36,018 nucleotides of DNA from NCBI GenBank assembly GCA_012744395.1, contig JAAYCB010000064.1, positions 1-36,018 of the forward strand, read 5' to 3'. The notes beneath the pieces are model-generated. The model made no database searches. It saw nothing but the letters and a program-made list of their open reading frames with translations, and was not told where the DNA came from. This DNA comes from Pirellulaceae bacterium. GTDB lineage: Bacteria > Planctomycetota > Planctomycetia > Pirellulales > Thermoguttaceae. Below, in pieces: positions 17,257 through 25,337 of this stretch (positions are counted from its first letter, which is position 1; every line of letters begins with the position of its first letter). The translations under genes were made by a program, and so were the position numbers.

Positions 17257-17349
17257 GGGAAAAACCTCTTCAAACAGCGATGGCGAGGTGTTCCGACCCT
17301 CTTCCTGGGGGTCGATGCCCGCAAAAGGGTACTCCGGCCTCGGCCCTGT

Positions 17350-17355
17350 ATTATA
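17350..17355 (-). promoter_or_regulatory. Perfect -10 box (TATAAT) upstream of the prenyltransferase-repeat gene
   Basis: On the minus strand the sequence reads GGTTATAATACAG, a perfect -10 hexamer. No good -35 hexamer is found 17 bp upstream, so an activator or a GC-tolerant -35 would be needed. The leader to ATG 17256 would be about 90 bases. Confidence 0.4.
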
Positions 17356-17492
17356 ACCGGTCAGGGGTCTGCTCGTCTGCCGATCGGCGGGACGCGGAAG
17401 GATGCAGAGGGCGCAAGCCCTTGCCTTCCATCCAGCCGCACCCTCGGGAACAGGGCATGTCGCGGAAAAACGAGCCGGTTTGGAGAGTTCGC

Positions 17493-17521
17493 TTTCCGGA
17501 TCGGCGGGCGGGCGGTATACT
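17493..17521 (+). promoter_or_regulatory. Candidate promoter of the PSP1 gene
   Basis: TTTCCG (17493-17498, 3 of 6) and TATACT (17516-17521, 5 of 6) are spaced by 17 bp. The leader to ATG 17715 would be about 187 bases, unusually long. Confidence 0.35.
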
Positions 17522-17714
17522 TGGGTGTTCTGCGGAGCGCGATCCGTGCAGGCGGACGAAGGTGGCAAACCCTCGCACGGCCCGGTTCTCCCGGCCTGGT
17601 GGGGGCGGCTTGTCGATGCCGGGCATCGGCGACTCCAGACGGGACCGCCAACTACCCAGCCATGAGCGGAGTGGTGCGCCAGCGCAGACGCTTTCCCCAG
17701 TTCAATCTCTTGCC

Positions 17715-18563
17715 ATGTCCAAGTACGTCGTCCGGTACGGCTCCATGCGAATCCTACGCCCCTTCGCGTCCGCGGGCAAGAATTGCTACGCGCGGGGCGA
17801 TCGGGTGATCGTGCGAACGGACCGCGGGCTCGAATCGGGCGTGATTCTCTGTGAAGCGGCGGAAGGGGCGGCCGCCAAGACGGATGCGCTGCACGAGGGG
17901 CAAGTGCTCCGCAAGATGACGGCCGAGGACGAGAACGAGCTGGCACGGATTCACAATCAGGAGAAGGCGGAGTTCGAAGTCTGCCAGCGGTGCATCCGCC
18001 AACTCGCTCTGGAGATGCGGCTTGTGGACGTCGAGCACATCTTCGGCGGCGAGCGGATCGTTGTCTACTACCTGGCCGAGGGACGCGTCGATTTCCGGGA
18101 GCTGGTGAAGATGCTGGCGGGGGAGTTTCAGACGCGGATCGAAATGCGCCAGATCGGAGTCCGGGACGAGGCCAAATTGATGGCCGACTACGGCGACTGC
18201 GGCCAGCCGGTATGCTGCAACAACCACCTGGTATCGATGCCTCCGGTGTCGATGAAGATGGCCAAGCTGCAAAAGGCAACGCTTGATCCGACGAAGATTT
18301 CCGGCCGCTGCGGCCGCCTGAAGTGCTGCCTGCGGTACGAATTCGACACATATGAATCGATGCTCGCCGAATTGCCGCCAATCGGCGCTTCGGTCGAGAC
18401 GCCCGACGGACAAGCCCGCGTGGTCGGCCACGAGATTCTCACCCGGCAGCTTGTCGTGGAGCTGGAGGACCGGGTACGCAAATCATTTGACGCCGAAGAG
18501 GTTGCAGCGCTGGCGGCGGAGAATCGGCCCAAGAGGCGCCGGACCCCGTCCCGCTCGCAATGA
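17715..18563 (+). CDS. PSP1 domain protein (YaaT/RicT-like)
   Basis: A 282-residue cytosolic protein of the PSP1 family. In Bacillus subtilis the homologue (YaaT/RicT) is part of a Fe-S-containing complex affecting RNA processing and development. The N-terminus MSKYVVRYGSMRILRPF identifies start ATG 17715, although no strong ribosome-binding site precedes it. Family motifs include GDRVIVRTDRGLESG, VYYLAEGRVDFRELVKMLAGEF, DYGDCGQPVCCNNHL, and MKMAKLQKATLDPTKISGRCGRLKCCLRYE. The Cys of CGQPVCC and CGRLKCC match the conserved cluster Cys. The C-terminal 20 residues are Arg/Lys-rich (RPKRRRTPSRSQ), beyond the conserved domain. Its stop overlaps an ATG of the following frame by 4 bp, and it is probably co-transcribed with the Minf_1886-type gene. 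Confidence 0.9.
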   Translation: MSKYVVRYGSMRILRPFASAGKNCYARGDRVIVRTDRGLESGVILCEAAEGAAAKTDALHEGQVLRKMTAEDENELARIHNQEKAEFEVCQRCIRQLALEMRLVDVEHIFGGERIVVYYLAEGRVDFRELVKMLAGEFQTRIEMRQIGVRDEAKLMADYGDCGQPVCCNNHLVSMPPVSMKMAKLQKATLDPTKISGRCGRLKCCLRYEFDTYESMLAELPPIGASVETPDGQARVVGHEILTRQLVVELEDRVRKSFDAEEVAALAAENRPKRRRTPSRSQ

Positions 18564-18643
18564 GGTTTCGCGCGGCCTGGCCGGCGGATCCGCCGAACCG
18601 CGCCGGCCGGTTGCCTGAGGACGACGGGAAGAGACTCGCTGCC

Positions 18644-19078
18644 ATGATGGACCCGAATCAGCAACTCGCTCAACTCCTCCAGCAGGACCGCCGCTACCGG
18701 CTGGAGGCGTACATGTTCGTGTTCGAGGCGTTGAGCTACGCCCAGGACGTGATGGGCATGGGCTCTGAATGCGCCAGCGAGCCGGTTACCGGCATCGAGG
18801 AGGAAGACGACGAAGCGGAAGGCCCTCAGCGGCACGTGACGGGGCAGGAGCTGTGCGAGGCGATCCGCCGATTCGCCCTCCAGCAGTTTGGGCTGATGGC
18901 CAAGACAGTGCTCAACAGTTGGGGGGTCTACAAGACGGGAGATTTTGGCGAGATCGTCTTCAACATGATCAAGATCGGCCGGATGCGAAAGACGCCCCAC
19001 GACCGGCGGGAGGACTTCGACGAGGTCTACGATTTCGAGACGGCGTTTGACGAGGAATTCAGGATCCAGGTCGACTAG
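18644..19078 (+). CDS. Minf_1886 family protein (Planctomycete/Verrucomicrobia-restricted)
   Basis: A 144-residue protein of the Minf_1886 family, which I know as restricted mainly to Planctomycetes and Verrucomicrobia and functionally uncharacterised. The family core is clear: QLLQQDRRYRLEAYMFVFEAL near the N-terminus, then HVTGQELCEAIRRFALQQFG, MAKTVLNSWGVYKTGDFGEIVFNMI, and RMRKTPHDRREDFDEVYDF. ATG 18644 or the adjacent 18647 matches the family's MDPNQQL-type start. The frame opens earlier, at ATG 18560 overlapping the PSP1 stop, but that segment is Arg/Pro-rich and less likely translated. No membrane segment, signal or catalytic motif is visible. Coupling with PSP1 suggests a shared information-processing role, by inference. 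Confidence 0.87.
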   Translation: MMDPNQQLAQLLQQDRRYRLEAYMFVFEALSYAQDVMGMGSECASEPVTGIEEEDDEAEGPQRHVTGQELCEAIRRFALQQFGLMAKTVLNSWGVYKTGDFGEIVFNMIKIGRMRKTPHDRREDFDEVYDFETAFDEEFRIQVD

Positions 19079-19196
19079 CGGGCGGTCTGCCGGATGCTGG
19101 GGGGCGCTGGATGCCTGTCGATCCGGCCCGGCGGCCGCTGCGGGGGGCGAGCGTCTGCTTTTTTCGCCGCCGGGTGATTGCCGAAGGGAGCCATGA

Positions 19197-19367
19197 ATGG
19201 GCGGCCGCAAGACAGCGACTTCTGGCCAGCACGCGCACGTCGACTCCGCCGGGCCGCCGGCTCGCGAACCGAATCCGCCGCGTCCCAACCGCCCGCTGCT
19301 CGCCGTGGCCGCCGTGCTGGCCGCGGCGTGGATCCTCTGCCTGATCGCCCTGGCCGCGCTGACCTGA
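19197..19367 (+). CDS. 56-residue single-pass membrane peptide
   Basis: A small gene. ATG 19197 is preceded by AAGGGAG (19184-19190) at ideal spacing, and the frame ends in TGA at 19365-19367. The first 33 residues are hydrophilic and Pro/Arg/Asn-rich (PAREPNPPRPNRP). Residues 34-54 form one membrane helix of Ala/Leu/Val/Ile with one Trp and one Cys (LLAVAAVLAAAWILCLIAL). A good ribosome-binding site followed by a polar head and a clean hydrophobic helix argue that it is real. The overlapping frame beginning at 19178 gives only Arg-rich sequence. Orientation and neighbours would allow co-transcription with the Minf_1886 gene 118 bp upstream. Function unknown. Confidence 0.6.
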   Translation: MGGRKTATSGQHAHVDSAGPPAREPNPPRPNRPLLAVAAVLAAAWILCLIALAALT

Positions 19368-20010
19368 TTCCGCGCGGGACCGTGCGGGCACAGCGGGTCG
19401 GTGGCAAGCACTCCCGATAGAAAGAGCGGCCAGCCTGCCACAGTCGCCCAGCGCGCACAACCGGGGGCGGGACCCGGGAGAGTCCCCTGACATCGGCCGA
19501 CTCATCAGCACGAGCCCCCCCTCGAATCATGAGTAGCGGCTGTGCCGACACCGACATCGACTCTCGCGCACGCTTGGATCGCGACTGGTACCAGCCAAAG
19601 ACCGCCCTACGCAAAGCAGACAAAATCACCGGTGCCAAGCGCCGGAGCCTGCGGGTAGCTGAACGGCGCCGGGCTGGTCATGGTCGCGCAGGCTGGCCGC
19701 ATTGGGGACCCAAGACCTTGATTTGTGACCCGTTCGGGGAGCCATTTGGCGCACGGAGGACTGGCCGGGGATGTCGATGGCGTCCCCTTACGCCTTGAGT
19801 CTACCGAAAGGATGGCGCCGATCAAGCGTTTTTTTCCGGTAACCCTTGGATTTTTCTCCAAGCCAGCTCCGGCCCATCGGGTTGCCTCCTCGCCTTCGAC
19901 GTGGGACAATTCGCTTTTGCCGCCCGCCAAACGCGGCTGGGCGGCCCCAGGGTCGCCCCCCTGGAAGCAGGGCGGGGCGGTCAGCTGAGCCATTTCGGAG
20001 TGTCGCAAAA
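19368..20010. other. Long gene-free spacer upstream of groES
   Basis: In these 643 bp the frames on both strands (including an 89-codon frame at 19529) look unlike proteins. Visible structure is a T7 run at about 19830 and a weak 6-bp hairpin, CTTGGA (19845-19850) and TCCAAG (19857-19862). I see no CIRCE-type inverted repeat (TTAGCACTC-9-GAGTGCTAA) for HrcA control of the chaperonin gene, and no sure promoter. The length leaves room for an unannotated RNA, but I cannot support one. Confidence 0.45.
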
Positions 20011-20298
20011 ATGAAGCTGGTGCCTTTGGGCGAAAAGGTCGTCATCCGGCGCCTTGACGCCGAAGAGATCACATCCGGCGGGATTGTCCTTCCCGATTCC
20101 GCACGAGAGAAACCCCGCCAGGGCCGCGTCCTGTCCGTGGGCGACGGCCGATTGCTCGGGGACGGCACGCGTGCGCCACACGAGGTCACCGATGGGGATC
20201 GGGTCTTGTTCACGCCCTACGGCGGCACGGAGGTGAACATCGATGGCGAAGAGCTCCTGATCATGAACGAGAGCGAGATTCTGGCCGTCGTCACTTGA
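20011..20298 (+). CDS. groES: Co-chaperonin GroES (Cpn10)
   Basis: A 95-residue Hsp10 that caps the GroEL folding chamber. MKLVPLGEKVVIRRLDAEEITSGGIVLPDSAREKPRQ shows the Cpn10 N-terminus with the mobile loop (ITSGGIVLPD) that contacts GroEL. RVLFTPYGGTEVNIDGEELLIM is the typical C-terminal half. ATG 20011 is fixed by the family N-terminus; GGAG lies 10 bases upstream. The frame is open further upstream but unrelated. No groEL follows: the next gene is convergent and starts from the opposite side. Planctomycetes often have several dispersed groES/groEL copies, so this one probably works with a GroEL encoded elsewhere. No HrcA site is visible. Confidence 0.95.
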   Translation: MKLVPLGEKVVIRRLDAEEITSGGIVLPDSAREKPRQGRVLSVGDGRLLGDGTRAPHEVTDGDRVLFTPYGGTEVNIDGEELLIMNESEILAVVT

Positions 20299-20321
20299 CG
20301 CGACGCCCGCCCGCCGGGGCC

Positions 20322-21023
20322 CTACCGCAAGTAATCGGCCTCGATGTGGTAGACCACGCCGCCGTACTTCTCGTCCGGGTCTTCGAGCTTCATCGAGAAC
20401 TTGCCGCCGACGGCGATCGGCCGGGTCGTGTAGGAGGCTTCCAGTCCCTCGACCAACTCGATGAAGACTTGATCGGTCTTTTTCGGGTTCGGCAGGCAGT
20501 ACTGGCAGACGCCGTTGTCGCGAGACATGACGAAGCTCTTCAGCGCCGAGGACTGCCGCGTGGGGTACATATAGCCGCGCATAAAGACCCGCTCGCCCTC
20601 CAACTCATACGCCGCCTCGGGCCAAGGGTTGTTCGGATCGTTCGATTCCAGGGTTTCGTAGCCGATGGCGAGGTAGCCGGGCGGCGTCATGTGGTAGTAG
20701 ACGTAGACGGAAAGGCCGTAAACGCCCAAGCCCAGGAGCAGGCAAAGCCCGATGCCGACGCCAGCCAGCCAGATGCCGAGCTTCGCCCCTTCGACGCGCG
20801 ACAGGTTCACCAGCCCGGCGATGCCCAACGCAATCCCCAGCAGGGGGACGAAGAGAAATCCCCAGTGGAAATAGGCGACCGGGGAAAGCAGTCCGACCAC
20901 GACGCTACCGACCGAGAAGGGATTGATCGCACGGTAGAGCACCGGCGTGTCGGGCGCGTACTTCTCGTACTTCTCGTAGTCGTGGTAGGTCCCCTTGAGC
21001 TGTTCGCGGAATTCCGATGGCAT
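20322..21023 (-). CDS. DUF3299-like membrane protein (third gene of ABC operon)
   Basis: A 233-residue protein with GGAGTGA nine bases before ATG 21023. The N-terminal part has hydrophobic segments at about 38-74 and 82-110, resembling DUF4190-type small membrane domains. The C-terminal part (about 140-230) has the pattern GERVFMRGYMYPT, SFVMSRDNGVCQYCLPNP, DQVFIELVEGL. This resembles DUF3299 domains, where a Cys-containing motif follows a G(Y/F)(M/V)xP segment. It begins 7 bp after the permease stop, so the three genes are one operon. DUF3299 proteins often accompany MacB-type ABC transporters and in Vibrio occur in a zinc-regulated (Zrg) locus; a role in metal handling is inferred. It overlaps no other gene and ends convergently 23 bp from groES. 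Confidence 0.72.
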   Translation of the reverse strand: MPSEFREQLKGTYHDYEKYEKYAPDTPVLYRAINPFSVGSVVVGLLSPVAYFHWGFLFVPLLGIALGIAGLVNLSRVEGAKLGIWLAGVGIGLCLLLGLGVYGLSVYVYYHMTPPGYLAIGYETLESNDPNNPWPEAAYELEGERVFMRGYMYPTRQSSALKSFVMSRDNGVCQYCLPNPKKTDQVFIELVEGLEASYTTRPIAVGGKFSMKLEDPDEKYGGVVYHIEADYLR

Positions 21024-21030
21024 GCGTGGA

Positions 21031-22434
21031 TCACTCCGACAGCGAATCGGCCACTTCAGTCCGGTAGGCGATCAGCGCCGGCAGGTAGCCGACGACCGAG
21101 GCCATCGCGATCAGGCCGGGAATCAGGACCAGCTCGATCGGCTGGAACTGGAGGGCATGAACGACCACGCCCGTGTTCTCCATGATCGACGGGGCCAGCA
21201 GCCCGACCAGGCCGTGGCCCAACAGGAGCCCGAGGGCGCCGCCTCCGAGCGAGAGCAGGATCGATTCCAGCAGGATGATCGACATCACGGTCATCCGCCG
21301 TGCGCCGAGGGCGCGCATCACGGCGATTTCGTGCCTCCGTTCGCTCATCGAGTTGTAGATGCTGACCATCATTCCGATGCCCGCCACGATCACAATCAGG
21401 ACGGCGAAGACCAGCAGGACCTTCTGGATGTTGCCCACGATGCCTTCGAACAAGCGCGTGATCTCTTCGGCCGGCATGACCGCTTGGGCATCCGCCTCCT
21501 GGTTGATGATCTTGGGCAGAGCCATCGCCCGCGTCATCCGCTTGGTGTTCGTGCGGACGAGGATCGCCGTAACGTGGCGCTCCAACTGCGGCTCGCCGTG
21601 GTCGTGGGCCTGCGGCGCGTGGGAATGGGCGTCTCCGGCCCCGGCGTGGGAATCGCCTGCGCCGCCGGATTCCGCCGGGTCCGGTCTGCCCGCCGCGTCG
21701 GCCGCGTGCTCCTCGGCCGCGTGCTCCTCGGCCGCGTGCTGTTGGCTGGAGGGCTCGCCCTCGGCGGGTTGCTCCTCGTCATAATGCCCGTGGGCGTGGA
21801 TTTCCCAGAATCCCTCGATGTTGACGAACAGGGCGCGGTCGTTGGGTGTTCCGGTCGGCGCGAGGATTCCGGCCACGGTGAAGGGGCTGTGTTTCTCTCC
21901 CTGTTCAGCTGTCTCGCCGTGTCCCGGCTGGAATGTGTCGCCGACCTTCAGTCCTGTCTTTCGGGCGACGGTCGCGCCGATCACGGCATCGTAGTATTCG
22001 CCCCAGCCGAAATTCTCTCCCGCCTGGAACCGGTATTTTTCGCCGTCCCGGTATTCCAGTTCGTTGAACATGTCGGGCGTCGTGCCGACCACGCGATATC
22101 CCTGGTAGTTGTCGCCAAGGCAGCAGGGCACGGCCAGATCGACTTCCGGGGCGAACCGTCCTTCGGTCAGTTCCAGGAAGTAGTCGTAAGGCACCTTGCC
22201 GATCGGCTTGCCGAGGTGGTAGACGGTGCTGAGCACCAGTTCGAGGCGGCTCCCTTTCGCGCCGACAATCAGGTCGTAGCCCTGGGCGCTGCGTTTGAAC
22301 GACTGATCGACGACCGCATGGATCACCATCACGCCGACCACCAGGGCGACGCCCAGGGAGATCGACAGCGCGGTCAAGCCGGAGGCCAACCGGCGGTACT
22401 GTAGGCTTCGCAGGGCGATTTTCCAGAGACTCAT
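21031..22434 (-). CDS. FtsX-like ABC permease with His-rich extracytoplasmic loop
   Basis: A 467-residue MacB/LolC-type permease. The first helix lies at about residues 18-40 (LTALSISLGVALVVGVMVIHAV). A large periplasmic domain follows (MacB_PCD-like, about 45-320). Three C-terminal helices form the FtsX domain: about 328-352, then the segment after the coupling motif ERRHEIAVMRALGARRM, and PIELVLIPGLIAMASVVGYLPAL. Unusually, the periplasmic domain carries a low-complexity insert (about 213-280) with 11 His plus many Glu/Asp (HAHGHY, HAAEEHAAEEH, HSHAPQAHDH), a typical divalent-metal-binding composition. The start overlaps the ATPase stop by 4 bp (ATGA). It is the membrane partner of that ATPase and probably acts on a metal-linked or envelope substrate. 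Confidence 0.9.
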   Translation of the reverse strand: MSLWKIALRSLQYRRLASGLTALSISLGVALVVGVMVIHAVVDQSFKRSAQGYDLIVGAKGSRLELVLSTVYHLGKPIGKVPYDYFLELTEGRFAPEVDLAVPCCLGDNYQGYRVVGTTPDMFNELEYRDGEKYRFQAGENFGWGEYYDAVIGATVARKTGLKVGDTFQPGHGETAEQGEKHSPFTVAGILAPTGTPNDRALFVNIEGFWEIHAHGHYDEEQPAEGEPSSQQHAAEEHAAEEHAADAAGRPDPAESGGAGDSHAGAGDAHSHAPQAHDHGEPQLERHVTAILVRTNTKRMTRAMALPKIINQEADAQAVMPAEEITRLFEGIVGNIQKVLLVFAVLIVIVAGIGMMVSIYNSMSERRHEIAVMRALGARRMTVMSIILLESILLSLGGGALGLLLGHGLVGLLAPSIMENTGVVVHALQFQPIELVLIPGLIAMASVVGYLPALIAYRTEVADSLSE

Positions 22435-23105
22435 GATCGCTTCACCAGCACACGGTTGATTTCTTCCAGCCGCTCGACCCGCTCGAACTGCCCGGCCACC
22501 TCGGGGGAATGGGTGACCAGCAACAACACCACGTTCTCGTCCTCGCAGGCGCCGCGGAGCATGTCGATGACCTGCTGCTGGTTGCCGGTGTCGATATTCG
22601 CCGTCGGTTCGTCGGCCAGGAGGACCTTGGGACGGTTGGCCAACGCCCGGGCAACCGCCACGCGCTGCTGCTCGCCGACGGAGAGTTGCGCGGGCTTATG
22701 CGTCAGCCGGTGGTTCAACCCGACACGCTCGAGCAGCATCCTCGCCCGATCGCGGTCGGCACGGCCGTCGGCGAAGGTCATGCCGATCATCACGTTTTCC
22801 AGGGCGGAAAAGGCCGGCAGCAGGTTGAATGTCTGGAACACGTAGCCGATCTTCGCCGCCCGGAACTGATCGCGATCGGCTTCCGAGAGGACCGGCACGT
22901 CCCAGCCGTCGATGAGCACGCGGCCCGTGTCCGGCCGGCAAATCCCGGCGATCACGTGCAGCAGCGTGGTTTTGCCACATCCGCTCTGGCCGACGATCAC
23001 GACCTGCTCGCCGGCCTTGGCCTCGAAGTGCTCGATGTCGAGCACATGCAGCGGCGAGCCATCGGGCAGAGTGAAAGACTTGGTGACTTGCCTGAGTTCT
23101 AGCAT
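22431..23105 (-). CDS. ABC transporter ATP-binding protein (MacB/LolD type)
   Basis: A 224-residue ATPase. Motifs in order are Walker A GQSGCGKTT (39-47), Q-loop Q91 in YVFQTFNLLP, signature LSVGEQQRVAVARAL (141-155), Walker B VLLADEP (161-167) and switch His H199 (VTHS). The LolD/MacB-like signature and size match export-type or mechanotransmission ABC systems rather than importers. ATG 23105 gives a family-like start (MLELRQVTKSF); the 36 extra residues of open frame upstream are not protein-like. It is the first gene of a three-gene operon, overlapping the permease gene by 4 bp. A GAGG element lies about 12 bases upstream of the start. Confidence 0.93.
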   Translation of the reverse strand: MLELRQVTKSFTLPDGSPLHVLDIEHFEAKAGEQVVIVGQSGCGKTTLLHVIAGICRPDTGRVLIDGWDVPVLSEADRDQFRAAKIGYVFQTFNLLPAFSALENVMIGMTFADGRADRDRARMLLERVGLNHRLTHKPAQLSVGEQQRVAVARALANRPKVLLADEPTANIDTGNQQQVIDMLRGACEDENVVLLLVTHSPEVAGQFERVERLEEINRVLVKRS

Positions 23106-23375
23106 CGTCCGACGGGACCTCGTCGCAAGGGGGCAAAACAACCCGCACACGGGGGGGCGACTGACTCCGCAGCCGCCGGGCCGGGGCGCAACATGAGCAC
23201 TCTTGCCCGACACGCATTTGAACTACGCAGCCCGATGCCCGCCGGTTCGGTGCCGCGGCGACAATTGCCCCGAACCGATCCGGGTGATCGGTGATTCAGC
23301 CGATTTCCGGCCGTGGGACGTGCGCCCCGTCGCCTCGGGATCAAGATCCAGGATATTCCGGCCTGGCCGCCGCGT

Positions 23376-24227
23376 CTACCACCGCTTGGCCACCTCGCGC
23401 TTCATGAACGCCAGGGCATCGGTGGCGAGCTGCTCTTCGGACTGGTACATCTTCCGCCAGATCTTCGTGGCCGCGACGAGCTTCTTCAAGGCCAGGCCGA
23501 AGGCTTCGACGACCATGATCCCGTCGTAGCCGATCTCCTTGAGCGTGTCGAAATTCTCCTCCCAGCGGACGTTGCCCGAGCCGGGCGTGCTGCGGTCGTT
23601 TTCGGAGATGTGCACGTGGACAAGGCAGTCCTTCAGGGCGCGGATCGCCTCGGGGATATTCTTCTCCTCGATGTGCGCGTGGAACGTGTCGTACATCATG
23701 CCGCAGGCCGGATGGTTCACTTCCTTGACGAACCGGGCCCCGTCAGCCGCCGTGTTGAGAAAATAGCACTCGAACCGGTTGACGGCCTCCAGGCCCAACT
23801 TGACGCCGACGGTGGCGGCGTGCTCGGCGACCTCCCGCATCCCCTCGACGCCCCACTTCCACTCGTCCTCCGTCACCCCCTGGCCGCTGAATTCGCCCAG
23901 CGCCGAGTGAAACGGTCCAGCCATTGTCCGGCAGCCCAGAGCAGCGCAACAATCCAGGTTTCTCTTGTTGGCCCCGATCCCCGCCTTGCGAACCGCTCCA
24001 TCCGAACTGATCATGTTCTCCGCCGCGCCGCGGACCGCCGTCCCCGTGCGGACCAGCCCCAGCGCGTCGAACCGCTTGCCCCACTTCTCGTAATTCGCCA
24101 TGTTGTCCAGATCGAACACGGGCACTTCGACAACGTCGAAGCCAATCGCCTGCATCCGATCCAGCAGGGGCAGGGCCGCATCGTTGAGCGTGTCGGTCCA
24201 CATCAGCAGGTTGAATCCAAATTGCAT
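23376..24227 (-). CDS. Ketose 3-epimerase (D-tagatose/D-psicose 3-epimerase family)
   Basis: A 283-residue TIM-barrel enzyme that epimerises free ketohexoses at C3, using a divalent metal. AAGGAG lies 7 bases before ATG 24227, and the protein starts with MQFGFNLLMWTD. The four metal ligands of the family align with a constant offset of five to Pseudomonas cichorii D-tagatose 3-epimerase (E152, D185, H211, E246): E147 in LGLEAVNRFE, D180 in MYDTFHAHIEE, H206 in VHVHISEN and E241 in VVEAF. The sugar-contacting ENDRSTPGSG (209-218) is also present. NRFECYFLNTAADGARF is diagnostic of this branch. Exact substrate (tagatose, psicose, sorbose or other) is not readable. It stands 217 bp from the gene upstream and may have its own promoter. 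Confidence 0.9.
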   Translation of the reverse strand: MQFGFNLLMWTDTLNDAALPLLDRMQAIGFDVVEVPVFDLDNMANYEKWGKRFDALGLVRTGTAVRGAAENMISSDGAVRKAGIGANKRNLDCCAALGCRTMAGPFHSALGEFSGQGVTEDEWKWGVEGMREVAEHAATVGVKLGLEAVNRFECYFLNTAADGARFVKEVNHPACGMMYDTFHAHIEEKNIPEAIRALKDCLVHVHISENDRSTPGSGNVRWEENFDTLKEIGYDGIMVVEAFGLALKKLVAATKIWRKMYQSEEQLATDALAFMKREVAKRW

Positions 24228-24323
24228 TGCATTTCTCCTTCGGGAACAGGGGGATGGCCGATACCGGTCGGGGACGGCGGCAGTCTCCGCCAACGCCCAG
24301 GGCGCGACCCCAAGGCTCAACAT

Positions 24324-24344
24324 CCAATCGCCAAGACCCAGACC
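24324..24344. repeat. Heptanucleotide array, CCAATCG/CCAAGAC/CCAGACC
   Basis: Three 7-bp units, each beginning with CCA, lie about 100 bp upstream of the epimerase start. The first unit is the exact reverse complement of CGATTGG at 24391-24397, so the two arrays face each other across 60 bp. Confidence 0.6.
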
Positions 24345-24390
24345 GCGGAAGTCCGGATTCCGCCGCGTGCCGGGCGCTGTTCGTTCCGGG

Positions 24391-24411
24391 CGATTGGGAA
24401 ATTGGACCTTG
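24391..24411. repeat. Heptanucleotide array, CGATTGG/GAAATTG/GACCTTG
   Basis: Three 7-bp units resembling the array at 5189-5216 almost base for base. It ends 33 bp before the stop of the convergently read neighbour at 24445. Confidence 0.6.
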
Positions 24412-24444
24412 CACGCTCTCAAGGCGGGCGCCTCCGGCGCGCGG

Positions 24445-25242
24445 CTAACTCGACCCTCCAACCGGGATTCCGTCGAGCAGCTCGGCTCTGCGAAGGGCGA
24501 CCTTCCGCCGCGCCTCGGGCAGGATGCAGCGCAACGCGTCCGGCAACTCGGCCAGGCCCGCGCGCCGCATCACCTGGTTCAGGCGTACGAACAGTTTGGC
24601 ATCCTCGGCGTAATCCGACAAGATCCGCGTCTGGCGAAACCGGTCGATCATCCAGGCCAAGCGTTCGGTCGGCCGGGGGGCCATTTCGTTGACCGCCGCC
24701 TCGATCACCGCCGGATCGACCTTGTCGAAGATGGCATAGTAGGCCTCCAGGCGGCCGGGATGATCGGCGATCAGGGCCGCGTCGAGAAGCACTTCCACCA
24801 GCAGATGGCCGAGAAAGGTGGGGCGGAAACCGGAATCGGCCTCCAAATGGTCGCGAGCCAGAAGCGTCAGCTCCAGCGAGAGTTCGCCAAAGGCCCGCGT
24901 TCCGTGAAACCGCGCGTCGTCGCGAAGATGCTGAAGAATCCCGCCGGCAATCGCCGCCACCTCCGGCCGCCCGTCCGCCAGAAACGCTTCCACGTGTTTC
25001 CCCCGCAGGCGAACCCTCCGGTCGACGACCGTCAGCCAGTCGGGAATCCCGGTGGCGGCGGCAAAATACCAGCCGCGGAGCCGGTCCGGGCCGCGATCCC
25101 GCTTCTTGCCGCGGCCGGCGCCGCCGGACGACACGCCCATCGCGCCTGCCGAGCGACCGGGCCCCTCTGCTTGGCGATCGTCCGGCGCGGCAGCGGCGCT
25201 GGGCGGATCGAGGAACGGCAAAGCGTGGGCGAAGTAGTTCAT
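24445..25242 (-). CDS. Uncharacterised cytosolic protein
   Basis: A 265-residue protein starting at ATG 25242 (MNYFAHALPFLDPP). A large overlapping frame continues far upstream but is a shadow of the GlcF-like gene. The first 60 residues include a Gly/Arg/Ala-rich, poorly ordered segment. From about 63 it is regular: TGIPDWLTVVDRRVRLRGKHVEAFLADG, then AGGILQHLRDDARFHGTRAFGEL, LLVEVLLDAALIADHP, and a helical C-terminus. The HLRDDARFH and MNxxAH elements faintly recall acyl-carrier-protein phosphodiesterase-like proteins, but I would not assign that. No signal or membrane segment. It lies 95 bp after the Fe-S gene and may be the last member of that operon. Confidence 0.7.
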   Translation of the reverse strand: MNYFAHALPFLDPPSAAAAPDDRQAEGPGRSAGAMGVSSGGAGRGKKRDRGPDRLRGWYFAAATGIPDWLTVVDRRVRLRGKHVEAFLADGRPEVAAIAGGILQHLRDDARFHGTRAFGELSLELTLLARDHLEADSGFRPTFLGHLLVEVLLDAALIADHPGRLEAYYAIFDKVDPAVIEAAVNEMAPRPTERLAWMIDRFRQTRILSDYAEDAKLFVRLNQVMRRAGLAELPDALRCILPEARRKVALRRAELLDGIPVGGSS

Positions 25243-25337
25243 CGTGTTTTTCGGAATCTCTGGGCCCCTGCGGGTCGCCGCGGAGCAGGGCGGCCTGGAT
25301 TGTGCGTCGGGTGGAGTCTGCTCGCTTACGCGTCGGG

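Larger units (their letters stand above)
17257..17714. other. Divergent spacer with promoters for both flanking genes
   Basis: These 458 bp lie between the minus-strand repeat-protein gene and plus-strand PSP1. Small frames here are shadows. Two promoter candidates, one on each strand, are listed separately; they point away from each other with about 140 bp between their -10 boxes. Confidence 0.5.

Noticed and set aside
19501..19508. CTGATGAG on the minus strand, like a hammerhead ribozyme core
   Set aside because: The GAAA element and pairing stems needed for a hammerhead are absent around it.
19529..19798. 89-codon plus-strand frame upstream of groES
   Set aside because: Arg/Gly-rich composition, no ribosome-binding site and no recognisable motif.
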